A stretch of DNA of 64,000 nucleotides. Source: Deltaproteobacteria bacterium. GTDB lineage: Bacteria; Myxococcota_A; Polyangia; Nannocystales; Nannocystaceae. Under the pieces are notes generated by a model, which was not told where the DNA came from, searched no databases, and worked only from the letters and a program-made list of their open reading frames with translations. A program made the translations under genes and the position numbers. Positions 9,140-17,665 of this stretch are shown here, in pieces; position 1 is the stretch's first letter; each line of letters opens with the position of its first letter. The DNA is taken from assembly GCA_016709225.1 (NCBI GenBank), contig JADJEE010000002.1, forward strand, positions 2,191,462-2,255,461, read 5' to 3'.

Positions 9140-9934
9140 TCACCGCTTGATCGCGCGGGTCAGCAGATAGTCCTGCCGAATCATATTATCATGAAAGTAC
9201 TCTGCCGCCAGCGCCTCGAGGTCCGCGCGCAGCATCGCGGCGCGCGGCGGATCGTGGGCATCGAGGCCTGCCAACAATCGCTGCGCGGGGCCGCCGGATT
9301 CCATGAATGCGCGGTAGTGCTGCACGCTGAGCGTCTGCAGCCACATGCTGGCGCGGTCGAAACGCAGATCGTTCACGTCGTCGCCGAGGCGGTCGCGGAC
9401 GATGTGCGGGTCACCCCACAGCGACGGGGCCGCCACGCCCGAGGGGGTCGGCGGGCCGTAGCGGCCGAGCAGCTCGAACATGCGACCGACGAACAGCTCC
9501 GGCGGCCACGTCGAGAATGCAATCGTGCCGCCGGGTCGCAACACCCGCAGCATCTCGGCGATGACCACCGCGGGGCGCGGCGCGAACATGTGGCCGAACT
9601 GGCTCACCACGACGTCGAACGACGCCGATTCGAACGGCAGCGCCTCGGCATCGGCCTCGTGGACCTCGAGCGAGAGACCCATGAGCTGGGCGTTGTGCCG
9701 CGCCCGCACGACCAGCTCGGGCGTGAGATCCGCGCCCGTCACATGCGCACCGAGGCGCGCCGCCGTCAGTGCGACCACGCCGGTGCCACAGGCGACGTCG
9801 AGCACACGGGTGCCCGCGGTGACGCCGGCGAAGGCGACCAGGCGCGGTGCCGAGGTGGCGGTGGCATTCTCGAACTGGGCGAAGTTCGACCACGCGGATT
9901 TCTGCTGCTGCTTGAACGCGGTGATGGAGTCCAT
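9140..9934 (-). CDS. SAM-dependent methyltransferase, UbiE-like class I
   Basis: 264 residues from the MDSITAF start. The class I Rossmann methyltransferase core is clear: motif I VLDVACGTG at residues 44-52, an acidic residue after strand 2 (GADLTPE), DAEALPFESASFDVV for motifs II/III, and LRVLRPGGTIAFSTW. The shape is that of UbiE/COQ5-type small-molecule methyltransferases. The substrate cannot be told. It stands alone: a 45-bp gap separates it from the upstream phoD-like gene on the same strand, so co-transcription with that gene is possible. Confidence 0.8.
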   Translation of the reverse strand: MDSITAFKQQQKSAWSNFAQFENATATSAPRLVAFAGVTAGTRVLDVACGTGVVALTAARLGAHVTGADLTPELVVRARHNAQLMGLSLEVHEADAEALPFESASFDVVVSQFGHMFAPRPAVVIAEMLRVLRPGGTIAFSTWPPELFVGRMFELLGRYGPPTPSGVAAPSLWGDPHIVRDRLGDDVNDLRFDRASMWLQTLSVQHYRAFMESGGPAQRLLAGLDAHDPPRAAMLRADLEALAAEYFHDNMIRQDYLLTRAIKR

Positions 9935-9979
9935 GGCGATGTCGCCACGGTACACCCGCCGTGTGTCGGCCGCCGGGCG

Positions 9980-11641
9980 TCAGGGTGCCGGCGCTGGTGC
10001 GTCGTCGCGGGGTGGCGCAGCGCCGCCGTCCTGCACGAGCTGGTGGCTGCCGGACGCGACCGACCACGCGGCCGCGAGCCTCTCGGCGCCGCCGGTCGTC
10101 GACGTCACGTCGCCCACCAACCACCAGCTGCACTGCAGCCGCTCGGGCGTGACGTCGAGCAGCATGTAGCCGTGCTCGACGAGGTTGCCCCACTTGAGGT
10201 GCGGGTGGGTCTGCATGAACTGGGCCGCGCTGTTGGCGGGGAAGCCCGGCGACGTGACCGACGGCGCGACGAACTCCACCGCGATTGCGCCCGCTGCGGT
10301 CGCCGGATCGTAGTCGGCACCGAACGGATCATCGGCCAGCTCGAACGCCCACGACGAGTGGATGTCGCCGGTCAACACCACGAGATTGTCGGGTGAGCGC
10401 TCGCGGATGATGTCGAACAGGCGCGTGCGCGCGGCGGGGTAGCCATCCCACTGATCGAGGTTGAGCGGTGCCTCGCCCAGGCGCAGCTGCGCGACCATCA
10501 CCTGCTGCCCGAGCACGCGCCAGGTGACGGCCTCGTCGAGCACGCCGTCGAGCCACATCTCCTGGGTCTCGCCGAGCAGCTGACGCGCGGGGTCGTCGAG
10601 CGACGGGTCGTCGATGCCCTCGGCCTGTGCATCGCGACCGACGATGCGCGTGTCGAGCAGCACCAGCTGCAGCAGATCGCCGAACCCGAGCGCGCGGTAG
10701 ACGATGCCGGCCGCGCCCTCGCGGTACGGCAGCCACTCGGCATAGGCCTGCGCGGCCGCGGACTTGCGATCGGCGAAGGTGCCCTCGGTACCTTCGGTGT
10801 GGTTCTCGGCGCCGCCGTCGTAGGCATTGTCGGCGAGCTCGTGATCGTCCCATACCGCCACCATCGGGTGCTGGCGATGGCACTCCTGCAGGTCGGCATC
10901 GCGACGATATTGTGCGTAGCGCTGACGATAATCGTCGAGCGTGACGGCCTCGTGCTCGGGCTCGTAGGGCCGGATGTCGCCGTATTCGCCGCTGCCGTAC
11001 TCGTAGATGTAGTCGCCCAGGTGCACCACGAGGTCGAGATCGGCGCGCTCGGCCACGCGGCGATAGGCGTGGAAGTAGCCGTGCGCGAGGCTCGAGCACG
11101 ACACCACGCCGATGCGCAGGCGCGTCACGTCGCCCTCGCCCGCCGTGCGCGTGCGACCGATGGGCGAGGTGCGGCCCAGCGCGTAGAAGCGGTAGTAGTA
11201 GGTCGTGCCGGGCGCGAGGCCGTCGATGTCGAGCTTGATGGTGTAGTCGCGCTCGGGGCCGGTCTCGACGTAGGCCGCGGCCACGCGGTGGGCGAACTCG
11301 GGATCGGTCGCGACCTCGTAGAACGCCTCGACCGGACCCTCGGGCGCACCGGTCACGCGCGACCACAGGATCACCGCGTCGAGCAGCGGATCGCCACTCG
11401 CGACGCCGTGCTGGAAGAGGTCCTCGGGGCCGGGCTCGCCGTCGTACGCGTAGTCGGGCAGCCCGTCGTCGCCGGTGCTGCTGCCGGACGAGTCGGCCGC
11501 GGTGGTGCCGTCGCCGCTGCCGCTGTCCTGCGTGCCGTCCGAGCCGGGCTCGGACGAGCCGCAGGCGGTGAAGAGAGGCCAATGCGCCGCGAGCGACCAG
11601 GCGCTCGCGCGTCGAAGGAGTTCTCGCCGTGTCAGTGCCAT
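9980..11641 (-). CDS. phoD: PhoD-type alkaline phosphatase/phosphodiesterase
   Basis: 553 residues. The N-terminus carries a Tat signal (TRRELLRR at residues 4-11) and a Cys27 that could be lipidated, followed by a Ser/Gly/Asp linker to about residue 60. The PhoD N-terminal fibronectin-like domain starts with FQHGVASGDP (77-84). The catalytic metallophosphatase domain has HLGDYIYEYG (208-216), WDDHELADN (264-272) and LTGDIHSSW (423-431), the Fe/Ca ligand motifs of PhoD enzymes. These release phosphate from phosphodiesters and monoesters outside the cytoplasm. Export by Tat fits, because PhoD binds its metals in the cytoplasm. The gene is monocistronic or followed by the methyltransferase. No Pho box was identified. 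Confidence 0.85.
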   Translation of the reverse strand: MALTRRELLRRASAWSLAAHWPLFTACGSSEPGSDGTQDSGSGDGTTAADSSGSSTGDDGLPDYAYDGEPGPEDLFQHGVASGDPLLDAVILWSRVTGAPEGPVEAFYEVATDPEFAHRVAAAYVETGPERDYTIKLDIDGLAPGTTYYYRFYALGRTSPIGRTRTAGEGDVTRLRIGVVSCSSLAHGYFHAYRRVAERADLDLVVHLGDYIYEYGSGEYGDIRPYEPEHEAVTLDDYRQRYAQYRRDADLQECHRQHPMVAVWDDHELADNAYDGGAENHTEGTEGTFADRKSAAAQAYAEWLPYREGAAGIVYRALGFGDLLQLVLLDTRIVGRDAQAEGIDDPSLDDPARQLLGETQEMWLDGVLDEAVTWRVLGQQVMVAQLRLGEAPLNLDQWDGYPAARTRLFDIIRERSPDNLVVLTGDIHSSWAFELADDPFGADYDPATAAGAIAVEFVAPSVTSPGFPANSAAQFMQTHPHLKWGNLVEHGYMLLDVTPERLQCSWWLVGDVTSTTGGAERLAAAWSVASGSHQLVQDGGAAPPRDDAPAPAP

Positions 11642-11747
11642 GTCGAACGCGTCCTTCGTCGCAGTACCAGCAAAACCACGGGCTTGGGAAGCGGCACGCC
11701 GACGATGTCACGGGGCTGTTGCAGGCCCGCTTCGGCGCGGTGCAGCG

Positions 11748-12701
11748 TCAGGGCGCGCGCGTGAAGCACGACCAGCTCAGGCACTCTCGCAGGGCGTCGC
11801 GCTCGTGCATGACGTTGCTGTGGCCGACGCTGGTGTGCACGAACGCAACCCGTGCGCGGACCATCTTGCTGCGCTCGAGCTTCTCGTCGCTGAGCTCGAG
11901 CCGCGAGGTGATGCCCTCGGCTTCGAGCTCGGCGCGCAGCTTCTTGCAGTTGGCCTCGACCGCGCCCTTGGTGTACCAGGCAACCAGCTTGTGCCGCTCG
12001 CGGGCGGCGTTGTGATCGCGCCTGGCCGCGATCCACTCGCGGAACTGATCGCGCCCGCCGTAGAGCGCATCGAAGAGATAGACCTCGTTGACGTTCCAGC
12101 CGCCCTGCGCGACGCAGGCCGCCGCCACGCGGTAGCCCCCGGAGTGCGCCGAGATCACCGTCGCGCCGATGCGTGCGGCCGCAGGGATCGCGGCGCCCCC
12201 GAGCGCCTTGCTCACCTCCGGGGTCTGCAGCGCCTTGCGGATCTCGCCGAGGAACGCCAGCAGACCACCCTCGCGCTCGAGCTTGCCGCCGCGCGAGTCC
12301 TTGGCCTCGACGGGACCCTGCGGCACCACGAGGATCGCGTTCTGCCGGCTGGCGTGGAACTGCTCGCGCAGCTGGTGGCGATCGAGCACGTGCTTGGCGG
12401 TGTTGCTGTGCCCGTGGAAGTGCACCATCGTGTCGATGCGCTGCTCCTGTGACACGCGGAAGTGTCGCGGCACGAACACGAAGCAGCTGTTGTCGCGGTA
12501 CGGCGTGCCCTCGCACGGGAACGGGCCGTTGGCGAGCCCGAACTCGACGGTCACGCCGAGCTCTCCGGCCGTGGTCCCGCGCAGACCGACGTCGAGGGCG
12601 GTGGCCCTCGCCGACGCGCGACCCGGCAACCACAGCGTCGGCGCGACGCCGGCGATTGCGAGCGCGCGCAGCAGATCCCGTCGTGCGATGCGGCCGGCCA
12701 C
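11748..12701 (-). CDS. Secreted esterase-like alpha/beta hydrolase
   Basis: 317 residues from a GTG preceded by a G-rich stretch. Upstream sequence in the same frame is low-complexity and runs into the divergent gene, so it was dropped. The N-terminus has a twin-arginine type signal (ARRDLLRALAIAG). The body looks like an alpha/beta hydrolase: VHFHGHSNT near residue 94, a nucleophile-like turn SAHSGGYR with Ser187, and a late VAFVHTSVGHSNVM segment with a candidate catalytic His. I do not recognise a named family. It is divergent from the first DUF1592 gene, with about 190 bp between the starts that could hold promoters for both. Confidence 0.62.
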   Translation of the reverse strand: MAGRIARRDLLRALAIAGVAPTLWLPGRASARATALDVGLRGTTAGELGVTVEFGLANGPFPCEGTPYRDNSCFVFVPRHFRVSQEQRIDTMVHFHGHSNTAKHVLDRHQLREQFHASRQNAILVVPQGPVEAKDSRGGKLEREGGLLAFLGEIRKALQTPEVSKALGGAAIPAAARIGATVISAHSGGYRVAAACVAQGGWNVNEVYLFDALYGGRDQFREWIAARRDHNAARERHKLVAWYTKGAVEANCKKLRAELEAEGITSRLELSDEKLERSKMVRARVAFVHTSVGHSNVMHERDALRECLSWSCFTRAP

Positions 12702-12891
12702 GTTGGCCCCCGAGAATAACCAGGCCGGTCGCGACGCGCCATTTGGGCCCCGGCGCAAAGCCACGGAATCGAGCCTCGCGGGCGCTCTACCGCGCCTGCG
12801 CCCACCGGCCGCGGCGGGCGCGGCCGGGTGCGACCGGGTGGGAACCTCCAGCGGGCGCGGGGTAACGCACGCAATGCAGGAGACGACGACG

Positions 12892-14607
12892 ATGCCGCAG
12901 ACCACGTCCACACCGCGTCGCGCTTTGCTCGTCCTCGCCGCGGGCCTCGCACTGCCGACCGCCTCGGCGTGCTCGATCGACATGAACAACCAGCCGCTCG
13001 GGGTGAACAACGGCGCGGGCAGCATCGGCGACGATGGGGCCGGCGACGGTGGCGACGGTGGCGATGGTGACGGCACCGCCTCGGCCGAGCCCGCGGTGCG
13101 CGTGCAGCTGCGTCGGCTGACCCGCGATCAGTACGCGCGCTCGGTGCAGCTGCTGCTGGGCGCCGACACGCCGGTGCCCGATGGCTTGCCGCCCGACGCC
13201 CAGGATCATCACTTCACGACCGTGGGCACCGGCCCGCTGCCGGTGTCGTCGTTCGACGTCGAGCAGTACGAGACCGCGGCCGGCACCCTCGCCGATGCGA
13301 TCATCGACGACGAGGCGCGTCGCACGGCGTTGGTGGGCTGCGACCCCGCCGCCGGCACCTGTCTCGACGACTTCGTCGACGCGTTCGGTCGCCGCGCATT
13401 CCGTCGCACGCTCAGCGACGCGGAGTCGGAGCGCTACCACGCGCTCGCACAGGGCACCGCGTCGCGCTTCGACGATCCGTGGCAGGGCGTGCACGCGGTC
13501 ATCGGCTCGATGCTCGCCTCGCCGAACTTCTTGTACATCGCGGACATCGGCGAGCCCGATCCCGACGAGCCCGCGCGACGTCGCTACACCAGCGTCGAGA
13601 TGGCCTCGCGGCTGTCGTTCTTCCTGTGGGGCCACGGGCCCGACGACGCGCTGCTCGATCTGGCCGAGCAGGGCGGCCTGGTCGAGCCCGACGCGATCGC
13701 CGAGGCTGCGCGCGACATGCTCGCGGCGCCCGCGGCCCGCGAGGGCATGGGCCGCTTCTTCGCCGAGTGGCTCTCGACCGAGGCCATGGCCGCGCAGACC
13801 AAGGACCCCGCGGTGTTCCCGACCGCCGACGCGACCGTGTTCGCGTCGATGGCGAGCGAGATCCAGCACATGGTCGATCACGTGGTGTTCGAGCAGGACG
13901 CGTCGCTGCTGTCGCTGCTCGACACCCGCACCGCGTTCGTCGACGAGACCTTGGCCGGCATCTACGGCATGGACGCGCCGGCTGGTGGCATGACCGCAGT
14001 CGAGCGCAGCGACGACGATCCCCGCATCGGCATGCTCGGCACCGCCGCGGTGCTGTCGTTGACCAGCCGACGGGCCCGCACGGCGCCGACGCTGCGGGGC
14101 ATCTACGTGCAGCAGCGCTGGCGCTGCGTCGAGCTGCCGCCGCCGCCGCCCGATGTCGACGTCGAGCTGCCCGACAATCCCGCCGACGAAGCGACGCCCG
14201 CAACCATGCGCGAGCTGCTCGAGGAGCACGACACCAACCCGGCGTGCGCGACCTGCCACGCGGTGGTCGATCCGCTGGGGCTCGCGCTCGAGCACTTCGA
14301 CGCGCTCGGACGCTGGCGCGACCAAGATCTCGGGCTGCCGATCGACGACGCCGGCAAGCTCGGCGAGGCCGAGTTCCACGGCCTGCAGGAGTTGGTCGCG
14401 ATCCTGCGCGAGGACCCCGAGGTCGAGACCTGCATGGTGCGGCACCTGTATCGCTTCAGCACCGGCCACGTCGAGCAGGCCGACATCGACGAGCCCGCGA
14501 TCGTGGCGCTGGCCGACGACTTCGCCGCCGCCGATGGCCGCCTGTCGGAGTTCCTGCCCGCGCTGGTCAGCAGCACCGCGTTCCGGACCTTTGCCGAGGT
14601 CGAGTGA
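12892..14607 (+). CDS. DUF1592/DUF1588-type cytochrome-like lipoprotein, copy 1
   Basis: 571 residues. The ATG at MPQTT is preferred over one 18 bp upstream because AGGAG lies 9 bp before it. A signal peptide ends at a lipobox-like Cys27, then comes a Gly/Asp linker. The order of domains is DUF1587 (RRLTRDQYARSVQLLLG), DUF1595, DUF1592 (SRLSFFLWGHGPDDAL), DUF1588 and DUF1585, the standard layout of these planctomycete/myxobacterial proteins. The DUF1588 part contains CATCH at residues 452-456, a CxxCH haem-type motif. Function is unknown in the family; electron transfer or redox surface chemistry is an inference. It is followed after 11 bp by its usual DUF1552 partner. Confidence 0.82.
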   Translation: MPQTTSTPRRALLVLAAGLALPTASACSIDMNNQPLGVNNGAGSIGDDGAGDGGDGGDGDGTASAEPAVRVQLRRLTRDQYARSVQLLLGADTPVPDGLPPDAQDHHFTTVGTGPLPVSSFDVEQYETAAGTLADAIIDDEARRTALVGCDPAAGTCLDDFVDAFGRRAFRRTLSDAESERYHALAQGTASRFDDPWQGVHAVIGSMLASPNFLYIADIGEPDPDEPARRRYTSVEMASRLSFFLWGHGPDDALLDLAEQGGLVEPDAIAEAARDMLAAPAAREGMGRFFAEWLSTEAMAAQTKDPAVFPTADATVFASMASEIQHMVDHVVFEQDASLLSLLDTRTAFVDETLAGIYGMDAPAGGMTAVERSDDDPRIGMLGTAAVLSLTSRRARTAPTLRGIYVQQRWRCVELPPPPPDVDVELPDNPADEATPATMRELLEEHDTNPACATCHAVVDPLGLALEHFDALGRWRDQDLGLPIDDAGKLGEAEFHGLQELVAILREDPEVETCMVRHLYRFSTGHVEQADIDEPAIVALADDFAAADGRLSEFLPALVSSTAFRTFAEVE

Positions 14608-14618
14608 GGAGGCCCGTC

Positions 14619-15974
14619 ATGCCGTGTAGCCCCATCCACACCAAGACCGCACGCGAGCTCGGCCGTCGTCGCTTCCTGCGGGGCACCGTCGCCGGCCTCG
14701 GCTGCGCGGTGGGCCTGCCACTCTTCGAGGCGATGCTCCATCGCAACGGCCACGCGTTCGCATCGGGCGAGCCGCTGCCGCTGCGGGTCGGCAGCTGGAT
14801 GTTCGGCAACGGCGCACCGCCCGAGGAGTGGACGCCCGCCGCAACCGGCCCCGACTGGGCGCCCAAGGGCTGCCTGCTGCCGCTGGGCGACGCGACCATC
14901 AAGCCCTACGTCAGCGTCATCAGCGGTACCGATCTCGGGGTCGGCTTCGGCGATCACATCATGTCGCGCGCGGTCGCCTTCAGCGGCGCGACCAACGGTG
15001 CACCCACCGGTGCACAGGCCGACGCGGCCAGCACGATGCTCAGCGTCGATCAGGTCGCCGCCGATCTCCTGGGGGCCACGACCGCGTTCCGCTCGGTCGA
15101 GCTCGGGGTCTCGAAGGCCAGCGTGATGGGGGCTGGCACCGACGAGTTCTCGTGCTCGATGCGCGACGGCCAGCTGTTGCCGGCCGAGTTCTCGCCGCTC
15201 AACCTCTTCAACCGCCTCTTTGCCGGCTTCCAGCCCGACACCCGAATCCTCGACACGCGGCTCGGTGTCATCGATGCCGTGCGCGCCGACGCGCAGGAGC
15301 TGCAGGCGAAGCTCGGCAGCGCCGATCGCCAGCGACTCGACGCGCACCTACAGGGGCTGTCGGAGCTCGAGACGCGCCTGCTCAGCGAGCCACCGACGTG
15401 CAACCCACCCACCGCGCCCGGCGATCCGCAGGACGAGGGCGCCCAGGAGCCGCTCTCGACGCGATCGCAGCTGATGCTCGACGTGCTGGCGCAGGCGCTC
15501 GCTTGCGATCTCGTGCGCGTGTTCTCGCTGCGCTTCAACCAGGCCATCTCGGACACCGTGTTCTGGGAGATCGGCAACGTCGAGGGCCTGCACACCATCA
15601 CGCACGACCCCAGCAAGCGCGCCAACTACACCAGCGCGGTCGCGTTCACGATGGAGCAGTTCGCGTACCTGCTGACGCAGCTCGCGACCATCCCCGAGGG
15701 CGAGGGCATGCTGCTCGATCGCTGCGCGATCTACTGCTCGAGCGACCTGGCGGACGGGCAGCAACACACGGTGTCGGACTACCCGGTGCTGGTCGCGGGT
15801 CGAGCGGGCGGCGCGCTCGCCAGCGGCAACCACGTCGCCGCGACCGGCAAGCGCACCTCGGCGGTGGCGTTGACGCTGCTGCAGGCGGTCGGCGACCAGC
15901 TCGGCACGCCGGTCACGAGCTTCGGCGACGCGAGCTACGGCGCCACCGAGCCGATCAGCGAAATGCTGGTGTGA
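14619..15974 (+). CDS. DUF1552 Tat-exported protein, copy 1
   Basis: 451 residues from an ATG with a good GAGGAGG site a few bases upstream. A twin-arginine signal (GRRRFLRG at residues 15-22) is followed by a hydrophobic stretch. The rest matches DUF1552, a family nearly always encoded next to DUF1592/DUF1588 proteins. Recognisable parts are the WTP-W-P segment near residue 70, VLAQALACDLVRVFSLRFNQ in the second half, and a final YGATEPI. The fold is thought to be related to alkaline-phosphatase/sulfatase-like proteins, but no catalytic residues can be named. It probably acts outside the cytoplasm with the upstream gene product. Confidence 0.82.
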   Translation: MPCSPIHTKTARELGRRRFLRGTVAGLGCAVGLPLFEAMLHRNGHAFASGEPLPLRVGSWMFGNGAPPEEWTPAATGPDWAPKGCLLPLGDATIKPYVSVISGTDLGVGFGDHIMSRAVAFSGATNGAPTGAQADAASTMLSVDQVAADLLGATTAFRSVELGVSKASVMGAGTDEFSCSMRDGQLLPAEFSPLNLFNRLFAGFQPDTRILDTRLGVIDAVRADAQELQAKLGSADRQRLDAHLQGLSELETRLLSEPPTCNPPTAPGDPQDEGAQEPLSTRSQLMLDVLAQALACDLVRVFSLRFNQAISDTVFWEIGNVEGLHTITHDPSKRANYTSAVAFTMEQFAYLLTQLATIPEGEGMLLDRCAIYCSSDLADGQQHTVSDYPVLVAGRAGGALASGNHVAATGKRTSAVALTLLQAVGDQLGTPVTSFGDASYGATEPISEMLV

Positions 15975-16031
15975 CGCGCGCACGCGCTCGCAGGGCGCGG
16001 GGCCAGACATGCTGGTAGTCTCGCCCCAAAC

Positions 16032-16583
16032 ATGGCGCACCCCTGGCACGACCTGCCCAACAATCCCGATACCGCCGACGAGATCGTGAACGTGGTGATC
16101 GAGATCCCGCGGGGCTCGAAGGTCAAGTACGAGCTCGACAAGCCCACCGGCCTGCTGCGTGTGGATCGCATCCTCTACAGCTCGGTGATGTATCCGGCCA
16201 ACTACGGCTTCCTGCCCCGCTCCTACTGCGGCGACGGGGATCCGCTCGACATCCTCGTGCTCGGCGCCGAGCCGGTGGTACCGCTGGCGATGATGCAGGC
16301 GCGCCCGATCGGCGTGATGCACATGGAGGACGAGGGCCAGGACGACGACAAGATCATCGGCGTGCACGTGCACGATCCCGCGTTCGCCGAGATCACCGAC
16401 ATCTCGCAGCTGCCCAAGCACACCTTCGCGGAGATCCGTCGCTTCTTCGAGGACTACAAGGCGCTCGAGAACAAGCGCGTCAAGGTCGAGGAGTTCTCCG
16501 ACGCGGTGCGGGCGGTCGAGGTGGTGCGGGAGGCGCTGGCGCTCTACCGCAAGGAAGAGAACCAGCTGCGCGGCTGGAGGTAG
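16032..16583 (+). CDS. ppa: Inorganic pyrophosphatase, family I
   Basis: 183 residues, the normal size for a bacterial soluble family I enzyme. It hydrolyses pyrophosphate to phosphate in the cytoplasm, pulling biosynthetic reactions forward. Evidence includes SKVKYELDK, the RxYSSVMYPANYGFLP region, the metal-binding signature DGDPLDILVLG, and the later KIIGVHVHDP and HTFAEIRRFFEDYK segments. The gene runs straight into the agmatinase-like gene; the stop codon and the next GTG/ATG lie within 6 bp, so the two are surely co-transcribed. The pairing with an ureohydrolase has no obvious metabolic reason and may be only local organisation. Confidence 0.93.
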   Translation: MAHPWHDLPNNPDTADEIVNVVIEIPRGSKVKYELDKPTGLLRVDRILYSSVMYPANYGFLPRSYCGDGDPLDILVLGAEPVVPLAMMQARPIGVMHMEDEGQDDDKIIGVHVHDPAFAEITDISQLPKHTFAEIRRFFEDYKALENKRVKVEEFSDAVRAVEVVREALALYRKEENQLRGWR

Positions 16584-16585
16584 TG

Positions 16586-17659
16586 ATGCTGCACAAGCCC
16601 GACCTGTCCCGCTTCGATCCTTCGTCGGCCGGCGACCCGGACGCGAGCGTGTTCGGCGTGCCGTGCACGCAGGACGAGGCCAGCTTGGTGCTCTTGCCGG
16701 TGCCGTGGGAGGCCACGACGAGCTACGGTCGCGGCACCGCCCGCGGCCCCGCGACGATCCGCGACGCGAGCCCGCAGCTCGATCTGTTCGACGTCGAGCT
16801 GGCCGAGCTCGGCCTCGGACAGCCGTGGATGTTCGGGCTGCACATGCTCGAGGAGTCGTCGCTGGTGCGGGCGTGGAACGAGCGCGCGTGCGCCCGGGCG
16901 CTGCCGATCATCGCCGCCGGCGGGGTCATCGGCGACGACGCCGAGCTGCAGAGCGCGCTCGCCGATGTCAACAACCTCTCGCGCGAGCTCGATCGCTGGG
17001 TCGAGCACGAGGTCGAGCAGCTGCTCGCCGCTGGCAAGCTGGTCGGCGTGGTCGGTGGCGACCACAGCGTCGCGCTGGGTTCGATCGCGGCCCATGCCGC
17101 GCGATACCCCGGCATGGGTGTGCTGCACATCGACGCCCACGCCGATCTGCGCGAGGCCTACGAGGGCTTCGAGCGCTCGCACGCCAGCGTGCTGCGCAAT
17201 GCGGTCGACCGCGTGGAGTCGCTCGGCACGCTGGTGCAGGTCGGCATCCGCGATCTGAGCGCCGAGGAGTTCGCGCTGGCGCGCTCGCACCCCAAGATCG
17301 AGACGTTCTTCGATCACGCGCTGCGACGCGAGCTCGCCGACGGCGTACCGTGGTCGGTGCTGTGCGGCCGCATGGTCGCGGCACTCCCCGAGCAGGTCTA
17401 CGTCACGTTCGACATCGACGGGCTCGACCCCGCGCTGTGTCCGAGCACGGGCACACCGGTGCCGGGCGGGCTGTCGTTCAGCGAGGCGTGCACCCTGCTG
17501 GCCACGCTGGTCCGCGCCGGCAAGACCATCGTCGGCTTCGATCTCGTCGAGGTCGCACCGGGCTCGCGCGCGGGCGACCAGTGGGACGGCAACGTCGGTG
17601 CGCGTCTGCTCTACAAGCTGTGCGGGGTCATGCTCGCCAGCCACGGCGGCAGCGACTGA
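16586..17659 (+). CDS. Agmatinase/arginase family ureohydrolase
   Basis: 357 residues; the ATG lies 5 bp after a GGAGG site that overlaps the end of ppa (a GTG one codon earlier is also possible). All manganese-binding motifs of the ureohydrolase family are present: GGDHS at 157-161, HIDAHAD at 181-187, and FDIDGLDP at 275-282. The enzyme should hydrolyse a guanidine group to urea plus an amine. The sequence suits agmatinase or guanidinobutyrase better than arginase, but substrate cannot be fixed. An N-terminal extension of about 30 residues precedes the core. It converges with kinase 1, the stops being only 6 bp apart. Confidence 0.82.
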   Translation: MLHKPDLSRFDPSSAGDPDASVFGVPCTQDEASLVLLPVPWEATTSYGRGTARGPATIRDASPQLDLFDVELAELGLGQPWMFGLHMLEESSLVRAWNERACARALPIIAAGGVIGDDAELQSALADVNNLSRELDRWVEHEVEQLLAAGKLVGVVGGDHSVALGSIAAHAARYPGMGVLHIDAHADLREAYEGFERSHASVLRNAVDRVESLGTLVQVGIRDLSAEEFALARSHPKIETFFDHALRRELADGVPWSVLCGRMVAALPEQVYVTFDIDGLDPALCPSTGTPVPGGLSFSEACTLLATLVRAGKTIVGFDLVEVAPGSRAGDQWDGNVGARLLYKLCGVMLASHGGSD

Positions 17660-17665
17660 TCGGCG

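Noticed and set aside
12841..12866. ECF-type promoter (GGAAC, 16-bp gap, GTAAC) before the first DUF1592 gene
   Set aside because: Short match that could occur by chance in this composition; not supported by a second example in the window.
12787..15347. Long minus-strand frames opposite the first DUF1592/DUF1552 pair
   Set aside because: Shadow frames of high-GC coding sequence, rich in Arg/Val/Glu with no conserved pattern.
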